NCBI GenBank assembly: GCA_964447285.1
Contig: CAYURO010000002.1
Location: 62,001-126,000, forward strand
Length of the DNA stretch: 64,000 bases
Direction: 5' to 3'
Origin: CAJBNH01 sp964447285
Lineage (GTDB): Bacteria > Myxococcota_A > UBA9042
The notes below the pieces were generated by a model, which was not told where the DNA came from, did not search any database, and was given only the letters and a program-made list of their open reading frames with translations. The stretch's first letter is position 1. Each line of letters starts with the position of its first letter. This document shows, piece by piece, positions 1 through 8,537 of the stretch. Position numbers and translations under genes: made by a program.

Positions 1-1628
1 TCGGCATCGACTCCGTCACCATTCGGGTCGAACCCGCCGACGGCAGTTTCCCCAGCATCGCCAACGTCTCTTGCACGCAGGGCTCCCGGAGCATCAGCGT
101 CCCGGAAGGCGACTACGACGTCCGCGTCGAGGGCCTGTCGGCGCAGGATACGGTTGTGGCCGTCACGCCCTGGCAGACCGTCACTGCGCTGGCGGGCTTC
201 ACCCAGCCGACCGGTGTGCTGCCCTTGGGGCCCACGGTCGTGACCTCGGGCAGCATTGGCGTGGCTTGGACCATCGCCGGCGACTCGGCCATCGCGGGGT
301 GCGCCAAGCGCGGCATCCACACGGTGGTCGTCAGCGTGCTGGACGAGACCAAGACCGTCATCGTCGCCTCGGCTGAATCGCAGTGCAGCGCAGGCCAGCT
401 GACCGTCAACAATGTGCCGATCGGCGTGCGCTATCTGCAGATCGACGGCCTGACCCAGAACAACACCGTCGAATGGGGAAACGTGAGTCTTTACGGCCCG
501 ATCGACGTGCCCGCCGACACATTGGTGCTGGTGGAAAAGCCCATCGATCTGGCGCCGCTGACACGTGCCTTGACCGGCAGCATCTCGCTTGGCTGGACGG
601 TGCTGGGTACCGCCGCCAACACCGGCTGCGCCAAGTACGGCGTGCAGACCATCGCCATCAGCGTGCTGGACGGCTCCGGCAAGCAAGTCATCTCGACCGG
701 GTCCGTGCCCTGCGCCAACGGCTCGGCGATCATCAGCAACGTCCCGTCCGGCAGCCGGATGTTGCAGCTGGACGGCCTGAACGCTCAGGGCCAGCTGGTG
801 GTGGGCAACGACCCGCTGACCGGCCCCTTCCAGGTGACCGGCGGCACGCAGACGGTGATCTCGCCGGCCGTGAATCTGGTGCAACTGAGTGGCGCGGGCG
901 GCCTGACGCTGACGTGGACGGTGCTGGGCAAGGCTCCGGCGACGGAGTGCGCCAAGTACGAGTTGACCAACGTGGACGTGCGGGTGCTGGACGACCAGAA
1001 GACTCAGGTGCTCGCCAGCGTGCAGGTGCCCTGCAAGAACGGTACGGCAACGCTGTCGAACATCCCGGCCGGCGCGCGCTACATCCAGCTCGACGGTCTG
1101 GGACCGCAGACGGCGGACAGCTACGGTAACGTGCTGCTGGCCGGCCCCGTGCAGATCATGGCCAACAACGACGCCAAGCTGGCCAACGCCATCGACATCG
1201 GCAAGCGCACGGTCGTCAGCCTGGACTGGGCGTTTGCCGACGGCGGCAGCTGCGCGTCGCACCAGATCGGCTCGGTGCTGGTCGAGGTCCGCGACGCGGG
1301 CGACAAGGTCGTCGTCCCCATGAATGACCCGTTCGCCGTCAAGCCTTGCAGCATCAGCGCCTCGTCCACCTACGCCCAGCGCGTGGTCGACATGGGCTTC
1401 GTGCAGCCGATGTGCGCGATTCCGCCCGGCGCCAAGGGTCTGGTCATCTGTAACATCCCGGGCTCGACGATCGGAGTGACGCTCTCTGGGGCCAACCAGC
1501 CGAGCGGCGCGATTCAGTTCGGCGGCAGCATGCAGGTCAAGCAGATCCCGGTCGGCACGCACATCCCCGTCGCCACGGCACTTCTGCTGGCCCCATGCAC
1601 CGCTGGCAACCCCTGCACCGCGCCGTAA
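1..1628 (+). CDS. C-terminal part of a repeat-containing surface protein (5' cut by window edge)
   Basis: The frame is open from the first bases, so the start lies outside the window; 541 residues are visible. A module of about 108 residues occurs three times, at visible residues of roughly 83, 193 and 299. Each copy opens with Gly-Ser/Gly-x-x-x-Trp-Thr, carries a Cys in a CAK(Y/R) motif and another before an Asn-Gly turn, and closes with a (Y/M)LQ(I/L)DGL-type strand. A fourth, divergent copy near residue 402 has extra cysteines. The paired cysteines and beta-rich character fit disulphide-stabilised, immunoglobulin-like extracellular domains; that is inference. I do not recognise the family. 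The B12 riboswitch leader follows, so this gene is a separate transcription unit from the btu operon. Confidence 0.75.
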   Translation, partial: GIDSVTIRVEPADGSFPSIANVSCTQGSRSISVPEGDYDVRVEGLSAQDTVVAVTPWQTVTALAGFTQPTGVLPLGPTVVTSGSIGVAWTIAGDSAIAGCAKRGIHTVVVSVLDETKTVIVASAESQCSAGQLTVNNVPIGVRYLQIDGLTQNNTVEWGNVSLYGPIDVPADTLVLVEKPIDLAPLTRALTGSISLGWTVLGTAANTGCAKYGVQTIAISVLDGSGKQVISTGSVPCANGSAIISNVPSGSRMLQLDGLNAQGQLVVGNDPLTGPFQVTGGTQTVISPAVNLVQLSGAGGLTLTWTVLGKAPATECAKYELTNVDVRVLDDQKTQVLASVQVPCKNGTATLSNIPAGARYIQLDGLGPQTADSYGNVLLAGPVQIMANNDAKLANAIDIGKRTVVSLDWAFADGGSCASHQIGSVLVEVRDAGDKVVVPMNDPFAVKPCSISASSTYAQRVVDMGFVQPMCAIPPGAKGLVICNIPGSTIGVTLSGANQPSGAIQFGGSMQVKQIPVGTHIPVATALLLAPCTAGNPCTAP

Positions 1629-1712
1629 TCGGGTCCGACCCCGTCACGCCTGCCCCCCAAGCCAATCCCAGCCCAGCGTTGACCTTCGGCCGCGGGCGGA
1701 CTAGCGTCCACC

Positions 1713-1915
1713 TCGCTCCCGGTGCCCGCGAGGGCCTGGGTCGAACGCGGTCCGTCGCGTGTGCGATGGACGTCCGACCCTGAGGGAAGCCGGTGCGAAT
1801 CCGGCGCGGACCCGCCACTGTCACCAGCTTTGCGCGACCCTGAAGCCACTGGCCCCGACGGGCTGGGAAGGCGGGCCGCGATGCACGCTGGAAGCCAGGA
1901 GACCGGCCGAGAGCG
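1713..1915 (+). promoter_or_regulatory. Cobalamin riboswitch (AdoCbl class) in the btu operon leader
   Basis: The core elements of a B12 riboswitch appear in order: a GGGAAGCCGGTGCGAATCCG core at 1784-1803, a GCCACTG box at 1814-1820, and the 3' box GAAGCCAGGAGACC at 1891-1904. A helix-forming GGTGCC lies at 1721. The element ends about 105 nt before the GTG of the TonB receptor gene. A hairpin with CGCCT/AGGCG arms (1982-2008) sits just before the ribosome binding site at 2011 and could be the expression platform masking translation. By analogy with other btuB leaders, bound cobalamin should lower expression of the downstream operon. Confidence 0.95.
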
Positions 1916-2020
1916 CAACTTTCGTGTCCCCGGGACTGGGACGGCGAGAGGGCTATGCACTGTGCCCATTGCATTGTGAGTCGCCTGCGCCGGAGCTCGT
2001 CCGAGGCGTAGGGAGCGCTC

Positions 2021-4105
2021 GTGATCCGGCGGTTCGGCGGCGCCCCTGCGCGCCTTGCCCTGCCATCGTCGCTGCTGCTGCTGCTGGTGGTCGCGGGCCT
2101 GAGCCTGCCGGTCACCAGTCACGGGCTCGATCTGCCCGCCGACCCGACGCCCACCGCCGCGGCCGAACGGATGTCGCTTCGTGTCAAGGGAAAACGGACC
2201 ATGCTGCCCCGCGGTGAGTTGGACGGAACCGCCCCCGTGGTCTCTGCCACCGGTGCGGCATTGGCCAAGGAACACCTGTCGCTGACACAGGCTCTGGACG
2301 AACAGGCTGGGACCTCGGTGCGCCAGACCAGCGGCTTCGGCGCGACGGCGGTGCTGAGTGTGCGGGGCAGCAGCCCGGATCAGGTCGACACATTCCTGGA
2401 TGGCATCCCGGTGCTGGCGGTCGACGGAACTCCCTTGGATCTCGCGGATCTGCCCTTGGGCATGGTCGAGCGGCTGGAGTTGTACCGCGGCACGTCGCCG
2501 GCGCTCCTGGGCGGTCAGGCCATCGGCGGGGCGCTGCGACTGCAGATGCGACACGAGCGCGAAACGACCGCAGAAGTTGCTTTGGGTGCTGGCAGTTATG
2601 GAGCACGGTCGGCCGAAGCTTGGGGGACGTGGGCCGGCGAGTCCGTCGGCGTCTCGGGCGGCGTGCGTTGGCTGCAGGCCGACGGCGATTTCGGCTACCT
2701 GGACCAGCGCGGCACGGCGTGGGACGCAAGCGACGACCGCTGGCAGGTGCGGCGCAACAACGACGTGGCAAGGCTGGCGGGCACGCTGGCGGCCGATTGG
2801 CACCCGACGCCGCGCTGGCAGTTCGAGGGTCGCTGGCTGGGATCGCTGCTGGATCAAGGTGTTCCAGGAGTTGCACTCTACCCGGCAGAGCAGGCGCGTC
2901 TGGGCGTCGGCCGGCAGCTGGGGTACGTCGCTGCGACGGGGTTGGGGGTTGCGGCCAAGGGCGACCGGCTGCGCGCCACGGTGCAGGCGAGCGTGCTGAA
3001 CACGGAGGTCGATGACCGTCTGGGCGAGCTGGGGCCGCCTTGGCACACCCAACAGCAGGTCGCGGGCTTGGGCGCACTCACGACGTACGAGTCGGCGCGC
3101 TGGGGACCGGTGGGCGTGCAGGGGCGGATCGGCCTGCAGCACGGCACCGTCGAAACGACAGAACTGCGCACGAACACGACACAACCGGGATCCAACCGCA
3201 CCACGCTGGGGTTGGGGCTCGCGGCGCCGGTGGTGCTGGCAGGCGAGACGCTGGAGATCGTCCCCTCAGCAGGGCTGGACCTGCAGCATAGCCAGCGCAT
3301 GACGAACCAAGGCTTTCCGTTCACTTGGCGAGAAATTCCCGTGGAGGACGGGCAGTTGTGGACCGGCCGACTGGGCGTGGGGTGGCGGATGCTGCCGTGG
3401 CTGCGGGTGACGGCCGCCGGAACGCGCGGAACGCGGGCACCGACGTTGGTCGAGTTGTTCGGCAACGACGGGGTCATCCGCGGCAACGTACAGCTGCGCC
3501 CCGAAGCTGCGTTGGGGCTCGATGCTGCCGTGCAGGCGGAAGCCGACCGCGGCGAGTGGGGGGCCGCGGCCAGCGTTGGGGCCTTCGCGTCGGCCGTCAA
3601 CGACCTGATCCAACTGCAGGTGCTGGGACCACATCAGGCGGCCTATCAGAACGTGGACCACGCAACGCTGCGGGGCGGTGAGGCTGTGGTGCGGCTGCGG
3701 GCTCCTCACGGCCTGAAACTGACCACGCAACACACGACAATTGCCACGGAAAACGGTTCGATAACGCCTGCTTATCACGGCAAGCCGTTGCCGCTCCGCC
3801 CCCGGACACGCTGGGGGGTGCGGGGTGCTTGGACGCGTCAGGTGGGTGCCGTCCAGGGCTCGCTGTGGTCGGGATTGCAGTGGCAGGCAGGCCACTTCGC
3901 CGATGCCGCGGGCCTGGTGGTGGTGCCATCCCGCACGACTCTTGCCGGCGGAATTCGAGTCGATCTCCCCAGGCACGGATTCTTCCTTGATGTTCGCGCC
4001 GACAACGCGCTGGACAGCGCCCACTTCGACCTGCTCGGCTATCCGCTGCCGGGCCGGACCTTCTTCGTCTCGCTGGGCTGGCGCGGCGGTCCCGACACGC
4101 CCTGA
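2021..4105 (+). CDS. btuB: TonB-dependent outer-membrane receptor, cobalamin transporter BtuB-like
   Basis: Gated beta-barrel importing cobalamin across the outer membrane, powered by TonB-ExbBD. The GTG start follows GGGAG at good spacing. Residues 1-35 form a signal peptide with an R-x-x-L-A-L-P start and a poly-Leu core. The plug domain (about 80-178) shows a SVRGSSPDQV segment, an FLDGIPV segment and an E-x-YRG-x-SP-x-x-x-GG-x-AIGG segment, all typical of TonB receptor plugs. The rest is barrel-like alternating sequence ending in FFVSLGW. At 694 residues it is somewhat longer than E. coli BtuB. Substrate assignment rests on the cobalamin riboswitch upstream and on the btuF/btuCD genes downstream. 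A ferric siderophore or cobamide precursor is a less likely cargo. Confidence 0.9.
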   Translation: MIRRFGGAPARLALPSSLLLLLVVAGLSLPVTSHGLDLPADPTPTAAAERMSLRVKGKRTMLPRGELDGTAPVVSATGAALAKEHLSLTQALDEQAGTSVRQTSGFGATAVLSVRGSSPDQVDTFLDGIPVLAVDGTPLDLADLPLGMVERLELYRGTSPALLGGQAIGGALRLQMRHERETTAEVALGAGSYGARSAEAWGTWAGESVGVSGGVRWLQADGDFGYLDQRGTAWDASDDRWQVRRNNDVARLAGTLAADWHPTPRWQFEGRWLGSLLDQGVPGVALYPAEQARLGVGRQLGYVAATGLGVAAKGDRLRATVQASVLNTEVDDRLGELGPPWHTQQQVAGLGALTTYESARWGPVGVQGRIGLQHGTVETTELRTNTTQPGSNRTTLGLGLAAPVVLAGETLEIVPSAGLDLQHSQRMTNQGFPFTWREIPVEDGQLWTGRLGVGWRMLPWLRVTAAGTRGTRAPTLVELFGNDGVIRGNVQLRPEAALGLDAAVQAEADRGEWGAAASVGAFASAVNDLIQLQVLGPHQAAYQNVDHATLRGGEAVVRLRAPHGLKLTTQHTTIATENGSITPAYHGKPLPLRPRTRWGVRGAWTRQVGAVQGSLWSGLQWQAGHFADAAGLVVVPSRTTLAGGIRVDLPRHGFFLDVRADNALDSAHFDLLGYPLPGRTFFVSLGWRGGPDTP

Positions 4106-4146
4106 CGCGGCTCTTTCCACCCCTGACCACCTGGAGCCTTGACCCG

Positions 4147-5514
4147 ATGCACATGAAGCCCTGGATGCCGCTGCTCCTTCTGACGTTTGCCACCCTGCCC
4201 GCGTGCGCAGACGACACCACCGACGGCAAGGCGGACACATCTGCCCCCGACGCCGTCGATGCAGTCGCCGACACTGTGGACGTATCCGACGATGCCACGG
4301 CCACCGCCGACGCGACCGAAGACGCGCCTGCACCCGGAGACGTGACCTTGACCACCGATGCAACAACACCGACTGGCGCACCGACTGCGCTTGCCGTGGT
4401 GGGTTCCGACTACGTGACCGCATCGCTCTCCGCAGTGGACCTGGAGAAACGCGTGGTCACGACATCGGGTTTCCTCGACTCGGGCTCTGCCGTCACCCCG
4501 GGTGGCGCTGCGTTGAGCGGCGACGTGGTGGTGGCGCAGACCCCGACGCCAGACGGTCGTTTGGTGCTGATCGACCGCGGCACGGGCGTCCTCAGCTTCG
4601 TGGACCCGGTGACGCGCAAGGTCGGCGAGCAGCTTTCGGTGGCCACCGGGTTCTACGCCAACCCTCAAGATTTCCTGCAGATTTCTTCCTCACGCGCTGC
4701 GGTGTCGCGGATGTCTGCCAACGCTTCGCCCACGCCGACGCCGGACGATCTGGACGAGGGCGATGATCTCCTCTTGATCGATCTGAACCCGGCCAAGCTC
4801 GCCGCGCGGGTTGCGTTGGGTCCTTATGCCTCCCTGTCAGGAACGGTGGCCGCGCCCGGGCGACTTGCCTTTGATGGCAAGCTGGTCTGGGTGCCGCTTG
4901 CCTCGATGAGCACCGACTTCCAGACGGCGGGCAAGGGCCGCGTGGTCGCCATCGACCCGCAGACCGGCAAGGTCGTCCACGTGGTCGACGCCCCCGAGTC
5001 CAAGAACTGCGTGCAGGCCAGGCGGTTGGGCACGTCCACGAAGATCGCGGTGCTGTGTTCGGGCTTCTTCGGCGAGCCCGATGGCAAGCAGCACGCGTAC
5101 TCGAACATTCTGGTCATCGACACCGCGGCCAATCCTCCCGTCGCCGAAGTCGAGGCCTCGGCCACCGTTCTGGCAATGGCTCCGTTCGGCAAGGATCTGG
5201 CGGCTTTGAACGAACGGTATCTGGTGACCACGACGACCGGCGATTTTGCAAAGGAAACCCCCGATACCCTGTGGCTGCTCGACATGGCATCGTGGGGCGG
5301 GTTTCCGCTGGCCAAGGCAGGCAAGCCGTTCGGGTTTAGCGGCCTGTTTGCCGATGGCGCCCGAAACATCGTATGGGCGGGCGAGGCCTCGCACCCGGCA
5401 GGCGACCTGCGCGTGTTCGACGTGAAGGACGCAGAACACCCGTACGAGCTACCCGCCGTGCAGTCGAATCCCGGCGGTCTGGCGGCCGTCGACTTGGGGG
5501 CGTTTGGATGGTGA
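4147..5514 (+). CDS. Lipoprotein with YncE-like beta-propeller, candidate BtuG-type B12-binding partner of BtuB
   Basis: The 455-residue protein begins with a lipoprotein signal (Leu-rich core, LPAC lipobox, Cys about residue 20). A roughly 55-residue Asp/Thr/Ala-rich acidic stalk follows, then a domain of repeated blades with motifs such as LIDRGTG, DPVTRKV, IDLNPAK, IDPQTGK and IDTAANP, the pattern of YncE/quinoprotein-type propellers. It starts 41 nt after btuB and its stop overlaps the start of btuF, so it belongs to the riboswitch-controlled operon. In Bacteroides, BtuG is a surface beta-propeller lipoprotein encoded beside btuB that captures B12. Position and architecture match that role here, but sequence homology to BtuG was not tested. 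A second in-frame ATG lies two codons later. Confidence 0.75.
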   Translation: MHMKPWMPLLLLTFATLPACADDTTDGKADTSAPDAVDAVADTVDVSDDATATADATEDAPAPGDVTLTTDATTPTGAPTALAVVGSDYVTASLSAVDLEKRVVTTSGFLDSGSAVTPGGAALSGDVVVAQTPTPDGRLVLIDRGTGVLSFVDPVTRKVGEQLSVATGFYANPQDFLQISSSRAAVSRMSANASPTPTPDDLDEGDDLLLIDLNPAKLAARVALGPYASLSGTVAAPGRLAFDGKLVWVPLASMSTDFQTAGKGRVVAIDPQTGKVVHVVDAPESKNCVQARRLGTSTKIAVLCSGFFGEPDGKQHAYSNILVIDTAANPPVAEVEASATVLAMAPFGKDLAALNERYLVTTTTGDFAKETPDTLWLLDMASWGGFPLAKAGKPFGFSGLFADGARNIVWAGEASHPAGDLRVFDVKDAEHPYELPAVQSNPGGLAAVDLGAFGW

Positions 5515-6497
5515 ACTCAAGGTCATGCGCCTTGCCTGCCCTCATGGTGGCGGTCGCCTGCTGGGCGGCGTGCTCGCGCTCGCAGGCCACCGTGCCGGAG
5601 GCGTCCGCGCCTACGTCGCACGCGCAAGTCCCTGCGGAGACGGTGTCTTCTGCTGCGGTGACGCTGGCGGACCACCAGGGCCGCACCCTGCACCTCGCCT
5701 CCCCCGCACGCCGCATCGTGTCGCTGTCGCCCGCCCTGACCGAGATCCTGTTCGCCGTCGGTTGTGGCGACGCCGTGGTCCTGCGCGACGGCTGGAGCGA
5801 CTACCCGCCGGAGGCCCGCCGCATCCCCGCCGCGCACGGCTTCGTGCCCAACGCAGAGGCGATCCTCTCCACCCACCCCGATCTGGTCCTGACGCACTTT
5901 CCGCCGACCGCGTTGCGAACCGCCTTGGACGCCGCCAAGGTGCCGTACCTCAGCTATTCGCCCAAGGATCTTCGGCAGGTGCAGGAGACGCTGGGTGACG
6001 TGGCCCGTGCTTGCGGCCACCCTGAAGCCGGACGGGTACTCCAGCTGGAATTCGCCGGTCGCCTCAAGGACATCCAGACGCGGGTGGCGGGCCTGCCCAA
6101 GCCACGTGTGTTCTACGAGATGGACGCAGGCGACGGAGCGCGGCCCTTTACCGTGTCACGCGAGGCATTCGGACACGCGGTGCTCGAAGCGGCGGGTGGA
6201 CAAAACCTGTTCGCCGACGCAGTGTTGCCGTGGTTTCAGGTGTCGACGGAGGCCGTACTGACCGCCGACCCCGACGCGATTCTGCTGGCCGATGCCGACG
6301 CCATCGAGGCCCCGCAGTCCCTGGCGTCGGTCCAAGCACGCCCCGGATGGCAGGCGCTCCGGGCGGTTCGCGAGGGTCACGTGCATCCCCTGCGGTCAGA
6401 TTGGGTCAGCCGCCCGGGGCCGAGGTTGGTTCTGGGCGTCGAACAGATCGCGCGCGCCCTGCACCCCGACGCCTTTCCGCCGTTGGAGGCGAAGTGA
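5508..6497 (+). CDS. btuF: Cobalamin-binding ABC transporter substrate-binding lipoprotein BtuF
   Basis: Periplasmic receptor handing cobalamin to the inner-membrane BtuCD importer. The ATG at 5508 overlaps the end of the propeller gene. Residues 1-22 are a lipoprotein signal with WAAC lipobox (Cys22), so it is membrane-tethered rather than free. From about residue 65 comes the helical-backbone metal-receptor fold, with the hallmark RRIVSLSPALTEILFAVG and later PDLVLTHFPPTA and DPDAILLAD segments. The 329-residue length suits the family once the stalk is allowed for. The stop overlaps the GTG of the permease-ATPase gene, indicating translational coupling. FecB/BtuF-type proteins also bind haem or siderophores, but the operon settles on B12. 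Confidence 0.9.
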   Translation: MVNSRSCALPALMVAVACWAACSRSQATVPEASAPTSHAQVPAETVSSAAVTLADHQGRTLHLASPARRIVSLSPALTEILFAVGCGDAVVLRDGWSDYPPEARRIPAAHGFVPNAEAILSTHPDLVLTHFPPTALRTALDAAKVPYLSYSPKDLRQVQETLGDVARACGHPEAGRVLQLEFAGRLKDIQTRVAGLPKPRVFYEMDAGDGARPFTVSREAFGHAVLEAAGGQNLFADAVLPWFQVSTEAVLTADPDAILLADADAIEAPQSLASVQARPGWQALRAVREGHVHPLRSDWVSRPGPRLVLGVEQIARALHPDAFPPLEAK

Positions 6498-8422
6498 CGC
6501 TTCACACCCCACCGATGGGCACGCGCACGGCGCTGATTCTGGCTTGGTCGGGCGGCCTTGCGCTTGCGCTGCTGTCCGTCCTTGGGGCGCTGGCGGTCGG
6601 ACCGTCGCCGCAGGGGCCGTTGCAGCTGGCGTCCGACGCTCTGGGCCCCGACGGTCCCACGGCAACCCTGGCCCGGGCGATCCTGTGGGACGTGCGCTGG
6701 CCGCGGGTGCTGGGGTCGTTTCTGGTGGGCTCGACCCTGTCGCTGTCCGGCGTGCTGCTGCAGGCCGCCACGCGCAACCCGATTGCGGATCCCTATCTGG
6801 TCGGCACGAGCTCGGGCGCAACGCTGGCGGCCGTGCTGGCGGCGCCGCTGGGCCTGACGGTGGGCGCATGGGTCGGCGCGGATCCCCAACAAATCCTGCC
6901 CTTTCTGCAGCCCGCCGCCGCGCTGGTCGGCGCGCTGCTGGCCGTGTCGCTGACCTTTGCCATCGCCCGCGCAGGTGGTCCGCTGCGGCCAGAGCGGGTG
7001 CTGTTGGCGGGTCTGGTGCTGACCGCATTCGGCGGCGCGGCGACCTCGTTTGCGCTGTACCGGTTGAGCGACGTGCGGTTGCGTGCAGCGACGTCCTGGT
7101 TGATGGGCGGCGTGTCGGTGCCATCGCTGTGGGCGCTGGTGCCGGGGGTTCTGGTCCTGCTGGCCGCCGCCGGTTTCGCCGTGGCCCAGGCACCGCGGCT
7201 GAATGCGCTGGCGCTAGGCGCTGATGCGGCCCAAGGCGTGGGCGTCGACGAGCGTCGGTTGGGCCGCAGCGCGGTCTGGTGGTCCAGTGCGCTCGCGGCG
7301 GTCGCCGTGTCACTGGCAGGCATCATCGGCTTCGTCGGACTGCTGGTTCCCCATGGCTTGCGGGCGGTTCTGGGACGCGACCATCGAGCCGTGGTCCCGG
7401 CCGCGGTGCTGGTGGGCGGCGCCTTTCTGGCCTGGATGGACGCCTTGGCGCGCGTGGTCGTGTCTCCCGCCGAGCTGCCGGTGGGCATCCTGACGGCTCT
7501 GGCGGGTGCTCCAGTGCTGGTGGCGCTGCTTGGACTGGGGCCGAAGCGGCAGCACAAGCGAGCGGCAACTGCCTCTTTCGCGCCGCCTCGTCCCGCCTCC
7601 GTCGCGGTTGCCGCGCCGGACAGCGCCGCTGCCCCCGAACCGGAACCCATCCCCACCCTGCGGCCTGCGCTGGCCTGCCGGACGCTGACGCTGCAACACC
7701 CCAACACCCCGCAACCCGCCGTCGCTGCGCTGGATCTCGCCTGGCCCTTGGGCCGTCTGGTCGCCGTCGTCGGCCCGAACGGCGCGGGCAAGACGACCCT
7801 GCTGCGCGCATTTGCCGGCCTGATGCCGGTGAATCGGGGAGCGATCCTCGACGACGACTGCGTCCGGCACGGCCGTCCCGACGCCCGCCGCATCGCATTC
7901 TTGCCGCAGCAGGCTACCGCGGAACCCGGTATTCTGACGGACGATCTGGTCGCGCTTGGCCGCACGGCCCACTTGCGGGGCAATTTTGCGCTGCGTCTGT
8001 GGGGCCGGCTGGACGCGCGCGATCGCAAGGCCGTTGACGGCGCGTTGCACCGCATGGAGCTGACGGAACTGCGCCGTGCCCCCATCGAGACATTGTCCGG
8101 CGGGCAACGCCAGCGCGCCTTCCTGTCCATGGTGCTGGCACAAGAGGCCCCGGTGCTGCTGCTGGACGAGCCGACTGCCTCACTCGACCTGCCACAAGCC
8201 GACCGTCTGCTGCGCCGGCTAGGCGATCTGGCCCACAAGGATGGAGCGCTGGTCGTGCTGGCCATCCACGATCTGCGGCTGGCGCTGGCCCATGCCGACG
8301 AGGTGTGGGTGCTGGCGGAGGGACACCTGGTGGGCCACGGGGGACCGCAGGACGAGTCGGTGGGCGCGGCGCTTGCCCAAGCCTTCGGTCCTGAGGTCCG
8401 CGGGCTGCTGGCGAGGCGATGA
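6494..8422 (+). CDS. Fused cobalamin ABC importer: BtuC permease plus BtuD ATPase in one chain
   Basis: The single frame of 642 residues joins two normally separate proteins. Residues 1 to about 355 are a FecCD/BtuC permease with many hydrophobic helices and the family segments VRWPRVL, GAxLxLSGVLLQAATRNPIADPxLVG and GFVGLLVPH. A Pro/Ala-rich linker of about 35 residues follows. From about 390 comes an ABC ATPase with Walker A GPNGAGKTT near 427, signature LSGGQRQR near 534 and Walker B LLLDEPTAS near 556. The GTG at 6494 is preferred because GGAGG lies 4 nt upstream and it overlaps the btuF stop; an ATG at 6515 is the alternative. It should form a homodimer equivalent to BtuC2D2. The gene ends the B12 operon. 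Confidence 0.9.
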   Translation: MTLHTPPMGTRTALILAWSGGLALALLSVLGALAVGPSPQGPLQLASDALGPDGPTATLARAILWDVRWPRVLGSFLVGSTLSLSGVLLQAATRNPIADPYLVGTSSGATLAAVLAAPLGLTVGAWVGADPQQILPFLQPAAALVGALLAVSLTFAIARAGGPLRPERVLLAGLVLTAFGGAATSFALYRLSDVRLRAATSWLMGGVSVPSLWALVPGVLVLLAAAGFAVAQAPRLNALALGADAAQGVGVDERRLGRSAVWWSSALAAVAVSLAGIIGFVGLLVPHGLRAVLGRDHRAVVPAAVLVGGAFLAWMDALARVVVSPAELPVGILTALAGAPVLVALLGLGPKRQHKRAATASFAPPRPASVAVAAPDSAAAPEPEPIPTLRPALACRTLTLQHPNTPQPAVAALDLAWPLGRLVAVVGPNGAGKTTLLRAFAGLMPVNRGAILDDDCVRHGRPDARRIAFLPQQATAEPGILTDDLVALGRTAHLRGNFALRLWGRLDARDRKAVDGALHRMELTELRRAPIETLSGGQRQRAFLSMVLAQEAPVLLLDEPTASLDLPQADRLLRRLGDLAHKDGALVVLAIHDLRLALAHADEVWVLAEGHLVGHGGPQDESVGAALAQAFGPEVRGLLARR

Positions 8423-8464
8423 CGGCGGCCACGTAGGCGAACCTGCAACGGAACACGATCCCGT

Positions 8465-8494
8465 CTGGCGCGAAACGAGGCGCGATGCTATCGT
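8465..8494 (+). promoter_or_regulatory. Possible sigma70-type promoter for the VWA lipoprotein gene
   Basis: A CTGGCG box is separated by 18 nt from TATCGT (8489-8494), about 44 nt before the ATG at 8538. The -35 match is weak; it is listed because the -10-like hexamer recurs in several other intergenic gaps here. Confidence 0.3.
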
Positions 8495-8537
8495 CCGGCT
8501 GGGCGTTTTGCCCCCGTTTCGCGTCGGAGCCTCGTCC

